DNA of 64,000 nucleotides from Pseudomonas extremorientalis (GCF_001870465.1 NZ_MDGK01000015.1:1-64000); one strand, 5' to 3'; shown: positions 34,731 through 46,278, counted from the first letter of the stretch. Notes: a model not told the origin generated them from the sequence alone. Translations and numbers: made by a program.

Positions 34731-36263
34731 TCAGAATTGGAAGTAAAGGAACGGCGAGAAACTCTGCGCCGACAGTTTGAGAATCGACGCCACGAACAGC
34801 AGCAGCACCGCAGCGCGCATGGCGTAGCGTGGCCAGTCAGCGGTCCAGTAGGCCGGTTGCACAGCGGCATCCTGGCCCACGGTGAAGCCGGGCTCGTGGA
34901 TGCTGCCGGGGTTGTCGCCCGGCACGGCCTTGATCAGGCTCGGGTCGGCCGGCTTGGTCTTCTCGGCAGGGCGATTGGTGTAGAAATCGCGCAGGCCGAA
35001 GAACGCCAGGGTTGCGTAGGCCACCACCAGGGTTGCCACTTGCAGGCCGGTGAGGTTGGCGCGGTTGAGTTCCGACAGCGACCACTCGCCAAAGCTGAAC
35101 ATCGCACCGTACATACGGCCGGCGACGTGCAGGTTTTCGGCGCGGAAGATCACCCAGCCCATCACCACCAGCAGGAAGGTGAAGGCCCAGCGCACGACGT
35201 TGAAGCTGCGTGGCGCGGTGTTGAGGCCGATGGCTTTTTCAATCGCCAGCCACATGCCGTGCCACGCGCCCCATACGATGTAGGTGATGTTCGCACCGTG
35301 CCACAGGCCACCGAGCAGCATGGTCAGGAACAGGTTGCGGTAGGTGGTCAGCGTGCCTTTACGGTTGCCGCCCAGGGTGATGTACAGGTAGTCACGCAGC
35401 CAGGTGGACAGGCTGATGTGCCAGCGCCGCCAGAACTCGGTGATCGACTGGCTGATGTAGGGCTGCTTGAAGTTTTCCATGAAGCGGAAGCCCATCATCA
35501 AGCCCAGGCCGATGGCCATGTCGCTGTAGCCGGAGAAGTCGAAGTACAGCTGTGCGGTGTAGGCCAGCGCGCCGAGCCAGGCATCGCCGGTGGTGGGGTT
35601 CTGCAGGGCGAAGCAGTGGTCGGCGACGACTGCCAGGGTGTCGGCAATGAACACCTTCTTGATGAAGCCCTGCATGAACCGCGTGCAGCCCTCGGAGAAT
35701 TTGTCGAGGGTGTGGGTGCGGTTGTTGAACTGGTCGGCCAGGTCGCGAAAGCGCAGTACCGGGCCGGCAATCAGGTGCGGGAAGATCGCCACGAACGCCG
35801 CAAAGTCGATCAGGTTGCGGGTCGCCGGGGTATCGCCACGGTACACGTCGATGATGTAGCTGATCGACTCGAAGATGTAGAACGAGATACCGATCGGCAG
35901 CAGCACGTGGGTCAGGATGAACGGCTCAAGGCCCGCCGACTTCATCATCACGTTGATGCTGTCGACGCCGAAGTTGGCGTACTTGAAGTAGCCGAGGATG
36001 CACAGGTCGACCGCCACGCCGAGCAGCAGCCAGCGCTGGGCCGGCTTGGTGCGCACACCGGCGGCACCGACTTTCAGGCCGATCCAGTAGTTCCACAGCG
36101 TCACGGCGGCGAACAGCGCCAGGAAGTCCACTCGCCACCAGGCGTAGAACACGTAGCTGGCAATCAGCAGCAGCAGGTTGCGATAGCGTTGCCCGCTCAA
36201 GTAGTACAAGCCGAGAAAGATCGGCAAGAACAGAAACAGGAACACATTGGACGAGAAAACCAT
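34731..36263 (-). CDS. algI: Alginate O-acetyltransferase AlgI (MBOAT family)
   Basis: AlgI is the polytopic MBOAT protein that brings acetyl groups across the inner membrane for alginate acetylation. The 510-aa product starts MVFSSNVFLFLFLP at 36263, with GGAGAG in front; the ATG eight codons earlier lacks a ribosome site. Multiple transmembrane helices and the MBOAT histidine region (GLWHGANITYIVWGAWHG, about residues 320-340) are evident. It is separated from algL by 218 bases that contain a REP doublet, the only large gap inside the operon body. Confidence 0.96.
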   Translation of the reverse strand: MVFSSNVFLFLFLPIFLGLYYLSGQRYRNLLLLIASYVFYAWWRVDFLALFAAVTLWNYWIGLKVGAAGVRTKPAQRWLLLGVAVDLCILGYFKYANFGVDSINVMMKSAGLEPFILTHVLLPIGISFYIFESISYIIDVYRGDTPATRNLIDFAAFVAIFPHLIAGPVLRFRDLADQFNNRTHTLDKFSEGCTRFMQGFIKKVFIADTLAVVADHCFALQNPTTGDAWLGALAYTAQLYFDFSGYSDMAIGLGLMMGFRFMENFKQPYISQSITEFWRRWHISLSTWLRDYLYITLGGNRKGTLTTYRNLFLTMLLGGLWHGANITYIVWGAWHGMWLAIEKAIGLNTAPRSFNVVRWAFTFLLVVMGWVIFRAENLHVAGRMYGAMFSFGEWSLSELNRANLTGLQVATLVVAYATLAFFGLRDFYTNRPAEKTKPADPSLIKAVPGDNPGSIHEPGFTVGQDAAVQPAYWTADWPRYAMRAAVLLLFVASILKLSAQSFSPFLYFQF

Positions 36264-36375
36264 CCCGATCTCTCCATGTTTAACCAACAGTCAAGGGCCA
36301 GAGCCCCCCCAAACCCCCCCACGAAAAATCGGGGGCGGGCCGTACAACATTCCAACTGACGAAACCGACTCGAAC

Positions 36376-36464
36376 TGTGGGAGGGGGCTTGCCCCGATGG
36401 CGGTGTAACAGTCGCCATCTGTGTTGAATGACACCCTGCTATCGGGGGCAAGCCCCCTCCCACA
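36376..36464. repeat. REP doublet (REPIN) inside the alginate operon
   Basis: Two inverted REP arms, starting TGTGGGAGGGGGCTTGCCCC and ending GGGGCAAGCCCCCTCCCACA, enclose a short imperfectly palindromic core. The same structure occurs at 48369-48457. Such elements are mobilised by RAYT transposases, none of which is in this window. It lies between algL and algI. The bases just 5' of it (36300-36345) are unusually rich in C runs. Confidence 0.92.
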
Positions 36465-36481
36465 TTTTTTACCGCGTTTCG

Positions 36482-37591
36482 TCAGGAACCTTTGTTGCCT
36501 TTCTCATGCGTCGGGTCATAGACCTTGGTCAGGTCGCCCCCGAGGCGGAAGGTCTTGAACGGCTGCATCCCATGCTTGCGCTCGAGCACATCCGGCGCGC
36601 AGGTGTAGAGGGTGCAGAAGGGTTCGAGCCAGGCGAATTTCATGTCCTGCTTCAAATCCTTCATGTCCTGTTCCTTGCCGTTCTTCTGTTCGAAGATCTC
36701 GGGATCCTTGACCCCTGCGAGCACTTTGTCGCCCAGGCGCTTGAGCGCGCCGTTGTTTTCCTGGCGCAGGTCCACGCCATTGACCAGGGCAAAGCTGGCG
36801 ATCATCGACAGCGGCGGCAGAGCGTAGTTGTGGTACGACAGGGCGCGTTGCTGACGCTTCAATTCGTTCGGCAGGAAGCCCTGGTCGTCGACCTGGTTCA
36901 CGCCGACCTTGTATTCCTTCACCGCCCAATCAAACAGATCGCGACGGTTGGTGGCGACGGACGTTGCCATCACCGACCAGGCGGCCCAGTAGGAGTGGTT
37001 GTTGGTTTTTTCCAGGGGCAGGTTGTCCCAGTCGCTGACCACTTGATCGGCGAGCTTGTTGAACCAGGCTTCGATCAGTTGCGATTCCTGCTGGTGATTG
37101 GCCAACGGGTGCGAGTCGGAGAACTTCAGGCGTACATAGGCCGAGGCCATGCTGCCCAGCGCCCACTTGCGCATGGACTTGCCGGTATGGTTGAAGTCCT
37201 TGGACATCAATGCATCGGCCTTGGCCCACGACACCAGCCAGTTCAGGGTGCATTCGAGCTGCTCGGGGCGGCCGTCACGCATGAACTGCATCACGCGTTT
37301 GCTGGTGTCTTTTTCCAGCTTGGTGATGTCGGCGGTGCTGTCGCGAAAGGCTTTTTCCGACTGCACGTTCAGGGTTGAACGCGCCTTGTCCGAGCCTTCG
37401 TACTTGCTGCGAAACTGCAGCGGACCGGTGTAGGGCGCCGGCATGGTGTCGCAGTTTTCCTTGAAGTCGCCGGTCTTGAACGCTTCAATCGGTGCGAAAT
37501 AGCCTTGTGGCGGACGCAGCGGTGCGGCGGCGTTGACGGAGCCTGCGAACATCGCCAGGCCCAGCAGCGTAGGGATCAGTAACTTCTGCAT
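36482..37591 (-). CDS. algL: Alginate lyase AlgL (periplasmic)
   Basis: AlgL is a polysaccharide lyase family 5 enzyme that clears misrouted alginate from the periplasm by β-elimination. The 369-aa product starts [11 protein letters not shown] at 37591, with a signal peptide ending VNA/APL. The catalytic region [12 protein letters not shown] (Asn/His near residue 200) and Tyr in [11 protein letters not shown] are visible. The upstream ATG at 37657 lies inside algX and is rejected. It follows algX by eight bases. Confidence 0.96.
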   Translation of the reverse strand: MQKLLIPTLLGLAMFAGSVNAAAPLRPPQGYFAPIEAFKTGDFKENCDTMPAPYTGPLQFRSKYEGSDKARSTLNVQSEKAFRDSTADITKLEKDTSKRVMQFMRDGRPEQLECTLNWLVSWAKADALMSKDFNHTGKSMRKWALGSMASAYVRLKFSDSHPLANHQQESQLIEAWFNKLADQVVSDWDNLPLEKTNNHSYWAAWSVMATSVATNRRDLFDWAVKEYKVGVNQVDDQGFLPNELKRQQRALSYHNYALPPLSMIASFALVNGVDLRQENNGALKRLGDKVLAGVKDPEIFEQKNGKEQDMKDLKQDMKFAWLEPFCTLYTCAPDVLERKHGMQPFKTFRLGGDLTKVYDPTHEKGNKGS

Positions 37592-37599
37592 AGGTAACC

Positions 37600-39048
37600 T
37601 CATTTCCCAGTTGAAGCGGTCTGTTGACCACCGGCCGGGAATACGTTGCGTGTGCAAATTTTCGCTTCGACCTTCTGCGCAGCAGCGCCCGCTTCGGGAC
37701 CCTGCACTTCCACGGCCAGCAGGTTCTGCGAGGCCCAGTCTTCATCGGTACGCAGTTCAAAGGCGAAACGCCCGTCTGTATCGGATGTCTCGGGTTTCTC
37801 GATCTTGATGTCCTCGTGGCGCCCGTTCATGTACCAGAGGGTGGCTTGCAGGGTTTTCACCGACGGATCGGCGAAGCGGATATCGACCTGGTGATTGGCA
37901 TTACGCAGGTCTTTGTTCGAACTGTTCACCAGCAATTCGTTCTTGCCGGGTTTCAAGGTGGTGCTCGCGGTCATCTGCGCGGTCTTGCCTTCGCAGCCGT
38001 TGTCGAGCAGGGCCATCATCTGGCGGTAGATGGTCTCCTGGTCCAGGCGATACAGCGGCGAGAACTCCCAGATGAGGATTTTCGGCGGGCTCTTCTGGAA
38101 TTCATCGCTGCCCAGGTACTGGATCATCGAACCTTCCAGACCGCCGCCGGGGAAGGCGACGTTGAGGATGTCGGCACCGATTTCCTGTTCCAGGAAGCCG
38201 GCGAAGTTGTAGTTCTTGCCGCTGTGGCTGGTGCCCACCAGGGTGATCTGCGGGTTGCCCGAATCGCCGAACAGGTCGCCGTCGCCCGCTTCGCCCTTGG
38301 GCTCGGTGGTGAACTGGTCCATGTACTGGATCGCGTAGCTGGTGCCGCACAGTTGCCCGGCCATGTTGTGCAGGGTGCCGGTCTTGCCCATGCGCCCGGA
38401 GCGCTTGGTTTCGAACTCACGCTTGGGAATATCCGCGAACTCGGGCATCGCACGTACTTTGGCTCCGACGATTTTCGCAGTGCGCTGGGCGCCGTACGGG
38501 GTCCAGTGCTGGTCACCACGGAAGTAGAAATCGTGGGCCGGCAGCTCATCCGGCAGTTGCTCGTTGGTCAGCGGCGACAGGTCCGGCACCACGTAGCCCA
38601 TCTTGGCGAAACGGCCGAGCATGGTCTTGTAGTTGCCCAGGGCCTTGTCGAAGTCGAACTTGGCTTTCTCTTCCGGGTTGAGCTTGTTGCGGTTCACCAG
38701 CCCACGGGTCGGCTGGTAGACCACCACCAGTTCCACGCCCTTGGCCTTGAACGCGTCGTGCAGCTGTTGCATGCGCTTGTAGCCGGACGGGGTGGTGTCG
38801 AATTCGGTACGCAGGTCTTCCTGGGTGCGGAACAACCAGTCGCCCTGGGCTTGCACCAGGGTGGTGAAGTTCTGCTGATAGCGCGTGGTGTAGTTGCGCG
38901 CATCATGGGCGGCCGGGCACAGGCTGCAGCATGGCTCGGCGGTGAAGGTCGGCGCCTTGACGTCGTCGGCGCGTACGCCCTGGCTGGCCGCGAGCAGGCC
39001 GAGGGTCAGACCCGAGAGGCTCAGCAGTTTGATCATGTGTGGGTGCAT
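37600..39048 (-). CDS. algX: Alginate biosynthesis/acetylation protein AlgX
   Basis: AlgX is a periplasmic two-domain protein (SGNH hydrolase-like plus carbohydrate-binding module) that acetylates alginate and belongs to the export complex. With the start at 39048 (MHPHMIKLL), the catalytic triad falls at D179 and H181 (GDQHWTPYG) and S274 (GTSHSG), a constant five-residue shift from the known P. aeruginosa residues. The ATG at 39057 abuts the GAGG site directly and is less likely; ATG 39036 is also possible. A signal peptide ends near VRA/DDV. The gene follows algG closely. Confidence 0.95.
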   Translation of the reverse strand: MHPHMIKLLSLSGLTLGLLAASQGVRADDVKAPTFTAEPCCSLCPAAHDARNYTTRYQQNFTTLVQAQGDWLFRTQEDLRTEFDTTPSGYKRMQQLHDAFKAKGVELVVVYQPTRGLVNRNKLNPEEKAKFDFDKALGNYKTMLGRFAKMGYVVPDLSPLTNEQLPDELPAHDFYFRGDQHWTPYGAQRTAKIVGAKVRAMPEFADIPKREFETKRSGRMGKTGTLHNMAGQLCGTSYAIQYMDQFTTEPKGEAGDGDLFGDSGNPQITLVGTSHSGKNYNFAGFLEQEIGADILNVAFPGGGLEGSMIQYLGSDEFQKSPPKILIWEFSPLYRLDQETIYRQMMALLDNGCEGKTAQMTASTTLKPGKNELLVNSSNKDLRNANHQVDIRFADPSVKTLQATLWYMNGRHEDIKIEKPETSDTDGRFAFELRTDEDWASQNLLAVEVQGPEAGAAAQKVEAKICTRNVFPAGGQQTASTGK

Positions 39049-39059
39049 AAGGGTCATCC

Positions 39060-40613
39060 TCAGTCCTGCATTTCGGTCTGGCGTTCGACAGGGTCGATCA
39101 GCACGGCTTTCTGCTGGCGCACCAGCAGGTCGAGAATCTCTTCCTGGCGATCGCCAAGCACGCCGGAGAAGCTGATGCCGCTGGATTTGGTCGGTGCCAG
39201 CATCGATACGCGGTACAGCTCGATACTCAACGGCGAGTCGATGGACAGCGGCCCGCTGCCGTTACCCGCCAGTTCACCGCCCACCACGATCAGCGAGACT
39301 TTGGCGTCGAACGGGTCGAGGGCGATGTCGCGGTCGGTGTCGGTCAAATCCTTGATGTGGCCGTACACACCGGTCAGGCCGTTGGCCATCGCGGTGTTTT
39401 CGTAGAGCTTGATGTTCACGCTGTTGCGCACGCGGATGCCGTGGCGGCGGTTGCTGATCACCTTGTTGCCCCACAGCAGGTTGTCGCCGCTCTCATAGAG
39501 GGTGATGCCGTCGGTGTGGTTGCGGTAGATCTCGTTGTCGGCGATCAGGTTGTTCACGCTGTTACGGTCGATTACCAGGCCCGAGAGCTTGTTGTCGTAG
39601 CTGCGGTTGTTGAAGATGAAGCTGTCGTTCACTTCACGGGAAATGATGATGCCGTGCTTCTTCTTGGTGCCGTAGACGGTGTTGTCCGCGATGATCAGGC
39701 CGTGGGAACGGTCGTGTGGGTCAATGCCGTAGACGATGTTGTCTTTGTAGGTATTACCCTTGATCACAAAGCCCGTGGTCTCGTAGCAGTAGAAGCCGTA
39801 CCACATGTCCGAGAACTCGGAATCGATGATCCAGCCGGTCGGCTCGGGACGCTTGAGCACCTTGGCCATGTTCGGCGTGTACTGGGAAATACTCACCCCG
39901 TACGACTTACTGTTGGCGTAGCCGAAACTGGCCATCTTGGTGTTGGAAATGTAGGTTTCGGTACCGCCCCAGGCCAGCAGGAACGGGCGGAATTCCTTGG
40001 GCGACTTGAACAGCGCCGGGCCGTTGGCCTTTTCGCTCCAGCCGGTGACCTTGGTGTCATGCACAAACAGCTGGCCGTCGTTGATCAGGAACGAACCGCC
40101 TTCCTGGGACAGGCGCAGCTCCTGGGTCTTCTTGTCGATTTCCAGGATGCCCTTGCGCCCGACCACGATCGGCAACTTGGCCAGGAACACACCCGGCGAG
40201 GTCTCGCTCAGGTACTGCTTGGGCACCTTGCCCAGCAGGTCCTTGAGGTTCATGTAGCCGTCGTCGACAAAGATCGCCTGGGGAATACCGTGCTGGCGCA
40301 CCACCCATTCGGCCATCTTGTTGTCACCGCCGATGAAGTCCTTGAGCGCGTCTTCCTGCATCATGCGGCGGATGCTGATCTTGCCCGGTTTGGTCCTTAC
40401 GATCTTTTTTTCCATCGCCGCGGCGGTGTAGCCCGACAGGTCCGGCAGGGCCGGCTTGGCCATTTCCAGCGGCGCGGTAGGCGGGCTGGAGATGGTGTAG
40501 GTCTTGGCCTGCTGTAGTTCCTTGGCGATGGTCGGCGCCTTGGCCGCCGTATCGGCAAACGCTGTGGCGCTGGCCAACAGCATTGCCGCGACGAGTAGGC
40601 TTTGAGCATTCAT
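39060..40613 (-). CDS. algG: Mannuronan C5-epimerase AlgG
   Basis: AlgG converts D-mannuronate to L-guluronate in the polymer in the periplasm. The 517-aa product starts MNAQSLLVAAML at 40613 with a signal peptide ending AFA/DTA. Its C-terminal half is a right-handed β-helix made of carbohydrate-binding (CASH) repeats. The catalytic DPHDRSHGL motif is intact near residue 300. The ATG at 40628 is five codons upstream and less likely. It lies between algE and algX in tight operon spacing. Confidence 0.96.
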   Translation of the reverse strand: MNAQSLLVAAMLLASATAFADTAAKAPTIAKELQQAKTYTISSPPTAPLEMAKPALPDLSGYTAAAMEKKIVRTKPGKISIRRMMQEDALKDFIGGDNKMAEWVVRQHGIPQAIFVDDGYMNLKDLLGKVPKQYLSETSPGVFLAKLPIVVGRKGILEIDKKTQELRLSQEGGSFLINDGQLFVHDTKVTGWSEKANGPALFKSPKEFRPFLLAWGGTETYISNTKMASFGYANSKSYGVSISQYTPNMAKVLKRPEPTGWIIDSEFSDMWYGFYCYETTGFVIKGNTYKDNIVYGIDPHDRSHGLIIADNTVYGTKKKHGIIISREVNDSFIFNNRSYDNKLSGLVIDRNSVNNLIADNEIYRNHTDGITLYESGDNLLWGNKVISNRRHGIRVRNSVNIKLYENTAMANGLTGVYGHIKDLTDTDRDIALDPFDAKVSLIVVGGELAGNGSGPLSIDSPLSIELYRVSMLAPTKSSGISFSGVLGDRQEEILDLLVRQQKAVLIDPVERQTEMQD

Positions 40614-40627
40614 TGGGCGGGCTCCCA

Positions 40628-42115
40628 TCAGAATTTCCAGATCACGTCGACAAACGCGCGATGCATGTACGAGTCGACGTTGCTGCCATAGGCATCGCCC
40701 GGTTTGAATACGCCGGCACGGAAACGCACCAGCGCTGACGGCTCGTCGATCGACTGGCTGAGCGCAGCCGGCAACAGGCCGGTCTTGAAGTACTTGGTGA
40801 CCACCAGGTCCATCTCCTGGCCCAGGTCTTTCTTGCCATCTTCAAGGGGCAGGGAAGTACTGGACAGGATCGCGCCGGTGACGTCGTCGGTGTTGTTCTG
40901 CACCGCATCGATACCGTTGCTGCCCACCGGCTTGTTGCCGTCGACACGCCAGAACTTGTGGTACACCAGGCTGGCGTCGTAGTCCTCGCGCAGCTGCCAG
41001 GAACCGAACAGACTCATGGCCTGCATGTTGTTCATTTCGCCACGGAAGGCTTCACCGAAGCGGTGCACGCGGGACTGGGTGCCGGTCCAGTTCGAACGGT
41101 TGCTTTGCAGGCCGTTCTGCTCGTACTCGGCGCTGGCGCGGGAGTAGGCCGCGCCCACTTGCCACTGCGGGTCAAGGCGCAGGCGGATACCCAGGTCGGT
41201 GGCCCAGCCATTCACGTCATCGCTGCGCTTGGCCTGGTCGGGACGGCTGCCGTCGGCTTTCAACGCGTTGACGGTGTCGCGGTCGCCCTGCATGCCGGTG
41301 ATGCTGGCCCAGTAGTTGACGGTGTTGGTATTGCGCCAGTTGTAGGCGTCGCTGTTGGCTTCGATGCCGAGCCAGGTCAGGTCGCCGTTTTCGCGCTTGT
41401 CCAACGAGTCGGTGGGTACGCCCGGTTCCGGGTAGTCCAGCTTGCCGTTGTCATGGGTGTGGTGACCGCGCAGGCCGATCCACTGACCGGGCGTCCACTG
41501 GTAGGCGGCGTCGGCGTAGAGGTGCTGACGGTCCTTGTCCTTGGGCGACAGTTCCTTGAGGTCGGTGCGGTATTCGCTGAAACGTTCGGCGACGCCGACA
41601 TTGGCCTTGAGCAGGGTCGTGTCGAAAGTCCAGTTCAGCGCTTCGATGTTGGTGTCGCGCCATTGGCCGTCGTCATTGCGCAGGCGTTGGCGACCCAGCT
41701 TGAGGATCTCGCCAGGGTAGGGCGTGAAGCCGCTGTAGCCGACCCAGAACTCGCGCATGGCCAGGTAGTTTTTCTTGGCCTTGCGGTCGTTGTTGGTGGT
41801 TTGCTGGTTCGCGTCATCGGCCGACTGTTGCAGCGTGTCGGTCTCGATGATGTCGCTGGACGCCACCGCCTGGCCCATGGCATAGGCGCTCCACGCGCCG
41901 CTTTCGCCGTAGATCCACGGGCGCAGGTCAAGGCCGATACCGTTGACGTCGCCGCCTTTTTGCGTGCCGAGGTCGCGGTCATCTTCGGACTGCGCGGTGG
42001 CTTTGACTTCCAGGCCGAAGTTCTTGGCTTCGGTCAGCGCGGCCAGGGTCGGGCACGACCACAGCAGGGCGAAGGTCAGGCCGATGCCGGCCTTGACGAA
42101 TGGGTTGAGCTTCAT
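40628..42115 (-). CDS. algE: Alginate outer-membrane export porin AlgE
   Basis: AlgE is the 18-stranded β-barrel through which alginate leaves the cell. The 495-aa product has a signal peptide ([15 protein letters not shown] to TLAA). Alternating amphipathic strands fill the rest, and it ends in aromatic F (DVIWKF), the usual barrel-assembly signal. Its start overlaps the end of algK by four bases. Confidence 0.96.
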   Translation of the reverse strand: MKLNPFVKAGIGLTFALLWSCPTLAALTEAKNFGLEVKATAQSEDDRDLGTQKGGDVNGIGLDLRPWIYGESGAWSAYAMGQAVASSDIIETDTLQQSADDANQQTTNNDRKAKKNYLAMREFWVGYSGFTPYPGEILKLGRQRLRNDDGQWRDTNIEALNWTFDTTLLKANVGVAERFSEYRTDLKELSPKDKDRQHLYADAAYQWTPGQWIGLRGHHTHDNGKLDYPEPGVPTDSLDKRENGDLTWLGIEANSDAYNWRNTNTVNYWASITGMQGDRDTVNALKADGSRPDQAKRSDDVNGWATDLGIRLRLDPQWQVGAAYSRASAEYEQNGLQSNRSNWTGTQSRVHRFGEAFRGEMNNMQAMSLFGSWQLREDYDASLVYHKFWRVDGNKPVGSNGIDAVQNNTDDVTGAILSSTSLPLEDGKKDLGQEMDLVVTKYFKTGLLPAALSQSIDEPSALVRFRAGVFKPGDAYGSNVDSYMHRAFVDVIWKF

Positions 42116-43506
42116 AGGGATTCCTCGCCGTCGTCTTCTTCATCCAGGGCGTGCAGTTGCAACGTGCTCTGGGCCAGGGTGCCGCGGGCGGCCAGTTCCT
42201 GTTGCACCAGGCGTTGGCCCTGGGCGCGTTGTTCAGGCGTCAAGGGCGCTTCAAGCTGGGCCGCCAGGTCATTGGCTTCCGGGGTGTCCTGGGCTTTGGC
42301 CAACTGGCTGAAGACATAGGCGTTCAATGGGTCGGGCTTGGTGCCCTTGCCTTGGGAAAACAACTGGGCGATGGCGAAGTCGGCGCTGTTCTGGCCGTTG
42401 CGCGCAGCGGTCAGCAAGTGGTCGAGGGCTTTTTGCGGGTAGACCTTGCCCAGGTAGCCACGGCGATAGATCTGGCCGAGGTAGTAATCGGCGGCCACTT
42501 CCTTGCCCACGGCTTTTTCGAAGTGCGCTTCGGCTGCCTTGGCATCCGCCGGCACCCACTTGCCTTCGTAGTAGAGCTTGCCCAGCAACAGTTCGGCGCG
42601 CGGCTGGTCGGCGGCGCGGCCGTTGTCCAGGTACTTCATCATCTGGTCGACGTCACCGAGTTCCGGGAAGTCATAGAGCAGTTGCGCCAGGCTGACCCAG
42701 GAAGCCGGGTAGCCAGGGGCGATTTTTTCCAGCAGGGCCTGGGCGGTTTTTTCGTCCGGCTGGCCGAGGGTGGCGTCACCCAGCACACGCGCCACGCTGT
42801 CGACACGCTGTGCGGTAACGGTGCCACGGCTGTAACCGGCTTCCATTTGCTTGAGCAGTTCGGCCTGTTTTTCCGGCTCGGCTTTTTTCTGGTAGACCGT
42901 GGCCAGTTCGACGTAGCAAATGTCGGTGGTGTTCAGCGCGGCTTTGCAGATGCGCTCCACGTCATCCAAGTGCTGGTCGTAGGTGTCCTGGGTGCGATAC
43001 AGCAGCACCTGGGCCAGGCCGGCTTCCGGGTAACCGGCGGCCTGCCATTGGCTGATCTGCCGCTGGGCATTCACGTTCGGGAAGCTGTGCGGGTATTGCA
43101 GGTACAGCATCGCCAGCGGAATCAGGGTGTTGCCTTCGCCATTGGCAAAGGCTTTTTTCAGCAGGCCTTCGGCTTCATGGTGTTCGGCCTCGGTGCTGCC
43201 GGGCTTGGCCACCAGCAGGCGACCCAATCGCGCCTGGGCGCGGGGCGAGGTGTCCGCTGCCGCACGGTAGGTGGCTTCGGCCTGTTTGATTTGCGCCGGA
43301 TCGCGAGTGCCTACCTGGATGTCAGCCAGGCCCACCTGGGCCTCGCTGTAGCCCAGGTCCGCCAGTTGCTGGTAATTCTGCTGCGCGGTGACGGTGTCGC
43401 CACGCTTGAGCGCTTCATTGGCCAGGCGTTGGTCGGGCAGGCCGGCGCAACCGGCGAGGGCGATGGCCAGCGCCAAGGGCACCGGCAGGTTTCGAAGGGC
43501 GCTCAT
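42112..43506 (-). CDS. algK: Alginate secretion lipoprotein AlgK (Sel1/TPR)
   Basis: AlgK is an outer-membrane lipoprotein with TPR-like Sel1 repeats that places AlgE and links periplasmic components. The 464-aa product has the lipobox LAGC with Cys at residue 20, followed by repeated helical pairs ([40 protein letters not shown]). It overlaps algE by four bases and lies two bases after alg44. The ribosome site is weak, so coupling to alg44 is likely. Confidence 0.96.
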   Translation of the reverse strand: MSALRNLPVPLALAIALAGCAGLPDQRLANEALKRGDTVTAQQNYQQLADLGYSEAQVGLADIQVGTRDPAQIKQAEATYRAAADTSPRAQARLGRLLVAKPGSTEAEHHEAEGLLKKAFANGEGNTLIPLAMLYLQYPHSFPNVNAQRQISQWQAAGYPEAGLAQVLLYRTQDTYDQHLDDVERICKAALNTTDICYVELATVYQKKAEPEKQAELLKQMEAGYSRGTVTAQRVDSVARVLGDATLGQPDEKTAQALLEKIAPGYPASWVSLAQLLYDFPELGDVDQMMKYLDNGRAADQPRAELLLGKLYYEGKWVPADAKAAEAHFEKAVGKEVAADYYLGQIYRRGYLGKVYPQKALDHLLTAARNGQNSADFAIAQLFSQGKGTKPDPLNAYVFSQLAKAQDTPEANDLAAQLEAPLTPEQRAQGQRLVQQELAARGTLAQSTLQLHALDEEDDGEESL

Positions 43507-43508
43507 GA

Positions 43509-44675
43509 TTAAAGACCCGCAGCCATGGCTTTATCGATCAGCCAGTTCAGCGATGGGCCACGGTCGCTGGTGACTTCCACCGGGCGACCGGCGTAGGTGC
43601 TGTCCAGCGGTGCGTCCGGCTTGATCTGCACGCGGATGTCGGAGGACAGGTCGGCGCTGTTCAGGCTGGTGCTGCTGACGATGGTGCCGGTGCGGATCTG
43701 CTCCTCGTCGGCCACCTGGAAGCTCACCGGGGTACCTGGGCGCACATCGGCGAACTGGCGATAGGTGAAGCGTGCTTCCACGTTGGCCTGGCTGCCGCGT
43801 GGGACCAGTTGGAAGATCACGTCGCCCTTGCTGGCGTACTGACCGTCAGCCACCAGTTGCTGCGCCACCACGCAATCGCACGGCGAAGTCAGGGTGCCGG
43901 TCATTTGCTTGCCGAACAGCTCTTCAACCTTGGCCGGTTGCAGTTGGTCTTCGTCCAGGTGGCCCTTGAGCACGTCGAGCATGCTGGTGCTGAAGGTTGC
44001 CAGTGGCGCGCCTTTGGCGGCGACCGCGTCACCCTTGAGCAGGCTCTGCACGGTGCCGTCGCGTGGCATGGTCACGTTCATGCCGGGCACGCTCACCAGG
44101 CCGGCCTGGGCGTGGCTGACGAAGTACATGCCGTACACCGACTTGAAGACGAAACCGAAAGCCGCCAGGCCGACGATGAAGATACCCGCGCTGAACACCA
44201 CGGCGCGCAGGCGGCCGGCGGCGCTCATGTTGCTGCCGCTGTCCTTGACCTTGCGTGCCTTGGTGAAGTTGTCACGTTGCAGGGTCGCCAGCACGTCGCC
44301 CATGGTCACGATGTCACCGGACAGGTGCGAGGTGATCAGGTGGCGCAGGGTGGAAATATCCTGGGCGTCGAGGTTCTGGAACTGGCAACCGGTGCGGCCG
44401 GTCTGGCGGTCGTAGGAGCGGATCTGCAGTTCCACGTCCATGGCCAGGCCGAGGTTATCGATGACGAATTGCAGGCGGCCCTTGTGCACTTCGCCGACGG
44501 TCAACGGCTGGGTGGCGGTGAATGCCAGGCCGCCGGCGGACAGGTCGATCACCCGTGCTTCGGTCTGGGTGCGGTCGGTGTTGAAGAAGCGCAGCTTGGC
44601 CGGGATTTTTACGCGGGCATGTTGGCGCTGGGCTTCGGATTCGTGGACAACATTGGCATTTACTTGGCTGTTCAT
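43509..44675 (-). CDS. alg44: Alginate polymerisation protein Alg44 (PilZ c-di-GMP receptor)
   Basis: Alg44 is the co-polymerase that activates Alg8 on binding c-di-GMP. The 388-aa product has an N-terminal PilZ domain with R17 and R21 (RxxxR) and D44, S46 and G48 (DLSAGG), all intact, so c-di-GMP binding should be kept. A transmembrane helix (about 158-178) and a periplasmic HlyD-like domain (about 190-380) follow. It lies between alg8 and algK. Confidence 0.97.
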   Translation of the reverse strand: MNSQVNANVVHESEAQRQHARVKIPAKLRFFNTDRTQTEARVIDLSAGGLAFTATQPLTVGEVHKGRLQFVIDNLGLAMDVELQIRSYDRQTGRTGCQFQNLDAQDISTLRHLITSHLSGDIVTMGDVLATLQRDNFTKARKVKDSGSNMSAAGRLRAVVFSAGIFIVGLAAFGFVFKSVYGMYFVSHAQAGLVSVPGMNVTMPRDGTVQSLLKGDAVAAKGAPLATFSTSMLDVLKGHLDEDQLQPAKVEELFGKQMTGTLTSPCDCVVAQQLVADGQYASKGDVIFQLVPRGSQANVEARFTYRQFADVRPGTPVSFQVADEEQIRTGTIVSSTSLNSADLSSDIRVQIKPDAPLDSTYAGRPVEVTSDRGPSLNWLIDKAMAAGL

Positions 44676-44713
44676 CAGGGCAATTTCCTAGAGTTAATTC
44701 AGGCTTGGCAGGG

Positions 44714-46195
44714 TCAGACCATCATCAGCAACACGGCAACGAAGATGCTGCCGGCGGAGAAGGTCATGGTCCGAGACGACCAGGTGTTGAACCAACGTTG
44801 AAAGCTGGCCAAATCGCGGGTCAGTTTGGTGTCCTGGCGGGTCCAGGACTGTTGATCGAGGCGGAAGAACACGTAGATCTTCACCAGCGCGCCCATGATC
44901 TGGTTGTAATAGAGAATCACCGGGTACGCGGGGCCGATCTTGTGGCCGGAGCACGACAGCAGCAGGGTGAGAATCAGGCGAGTGATGCCGATCCACAGCA
45001 GGTACGCGAGGATGAAGGCGCCGCCGTATTTGAAGGTGGCGATGATCGCCACGGTCAGGCCGAGCAGGGACGTCCACATCGACACGCGCTGGTCGAACAG
45101 CACGATGCTGGTGAACAGGCCCAGCCGACGCACACCCAGGCCCAGGGCACGGGAATTCTGGCGCAGGTTATTGCCGTACCAGCGGAACATCAGCTTGCGG
45201 CTGGCCTTGATGAAGCTCTTTTCCGGCGGGTGTTCCACGGTGTTGATTGCGGCGTCCGGCACGTAGAAGGTGTCGTAGCCCAGGCGCATCAGGCTGAACC
45301 AGCTGGACTTGTCGTCGCCGGTGAGGAACTTGAAGCGGCCCAGGCGCCAGTGTTGCAGCGAGTCGCTTTCCACGTCGGCGATAAAGCCCGGGTCGGTGAC
45401 CACGCTGGCACGGAACACTGACATGCGGCCGGTCATGGTCAGCACGCGCTTGGACAGGGCCATGGAGCACATGTTGATGTGACGCTGGGCGAAACGCAGC
45501 TTGTGCCACTCGCTCATGATGTAGCCGCCGCGCACTTCGCAGAACTCGTTGGTGGTCAGGCCGCCGACGTTGCCGAACAGTTGGAACCACGGCACGGTCT
45601 TGCGAACCACGCCTTCGGCGAGCACGGTGTCGCCATCGATCACGGCAACCACGGCACGGTCGTCCGGCAGGTGGCGGGAGATGGCGCGGAAACCGAAAGC
45701 CAGGCCGTCGCGTTTGCCGGTGCCGGCGATGCGCACGAAGTCGAGCTTCACGTGTTCCGGTGGATTCATGCGTTCCCACAGGCTCTTCACCAGCAGCTCA
45801 TCGGACATTTCCACCAGCGAGCAGACCACGGTGGTGGGGAAGCCACATTCGATGGCTTCACGGATCACCGAGCTGTAGACCTGCGCAGTGGTCAGCGCGT
45901 CGATACGGAAACTGGTGACCATCAGGAACACATGGGACGGGTCGGCGGCCTTGCCCAGCTTGCGCACTTTGCGGCGCAGGTGCGGGTAGACCACGTACAG
46001 GAACAGCATGCCGCGAAAGAAATGCGTAGCACCCATCGAGTAGCGCCAGATGCCGACGGCGCCAATCAGGAAAATAAAATTCTTCGACTCGGAGTCGAAC
46101 GTACTCGCCGGCAAGAGCAGGGCGAGTCCCATCAGCAGGCTCAAAAAGAACAGCCAGCCGGCGGATTGGAGCAGTACGTGTTTTAACTTGGACAT
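44714..46195 (-). CDS. alg8: Alginate synthase glycosyltransferase Alg8
   Basis: Alg8 is the GT2-family membrane polymerase that adds mannuronate from GDP-mannuronate. The 493-aa product starts [14 protein letters not shown] at 46195, with GGA nine bases upstream. The earlier in-frame ATG at 46288 would overlap algD. There are N-terminal transmembrane helices (about 10-60), the cytoplasmic GT2 core with DGDTV near 195, and C-terminal membrane helices. It sits between algD and alg44. Confidence 0.96.
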   Translation of the reverse strand: MSKLKHVLLQSAGWLFFLSLLMGLALLLPASTFDSESKNFIFLIGAVGIWRYSMGATHFFRGMLFLYVVYPHLRRKVRKLGKAADPSHVFLMVTSFRIDALTTAQVYSSVIREAIECGFPTTVVCSLVEMSDELLVKSLWERMNPPEHVKLDFVRIAGTGKRDGLAFGFRAISRHLPDDRAVVAVIDGDTVLAEGVVRKTVPWFQLFGNVGGLTTNEFCEVRGGYIMSEWHKLRFAQRHINMCSMALSKRVLTMTGRMSVFRASVVTDPGFIADVESDSLQHWRLGRFKFLTGDDKSSWFSLMRLGYDTFYVPDAAINTVEHPPEKSFIKASRKLMFRWYGNNLRQNSRALGLGVRRLGLFTSIVLFDQRVSMWTSLLGLTVAIIATFKYGGAFILAYLLWIGITRLILTLLLSCSGHKIGPAYPVILYYNQIMGALVKIYVFFRLDQQSWTRQDTKLTRDLASFQRWFNTWSSRTMTFSAGSIFVAVLLMMV

Positions 46196-46278
46196 AAGCG
46201 TCATCCGAAGGTGAAGAAGGCTCCCGGCTGCAAGCGCTGGGGATAGGTACGCTTGCAGCCCGGAACTTGCCGTTGCTG

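Noticed and set aside
34707..36359. Long plus-strand reading frame (550 codons) opposite algI
   Set aside because: It is the antisense shadow of algI caused by high GC at third positions. It has low complexity (His/Gln/Val/Glu-rich) and no ribosome site. Similar long frames opposite algA, algG, algE, algK and algD were left out for the same reason.
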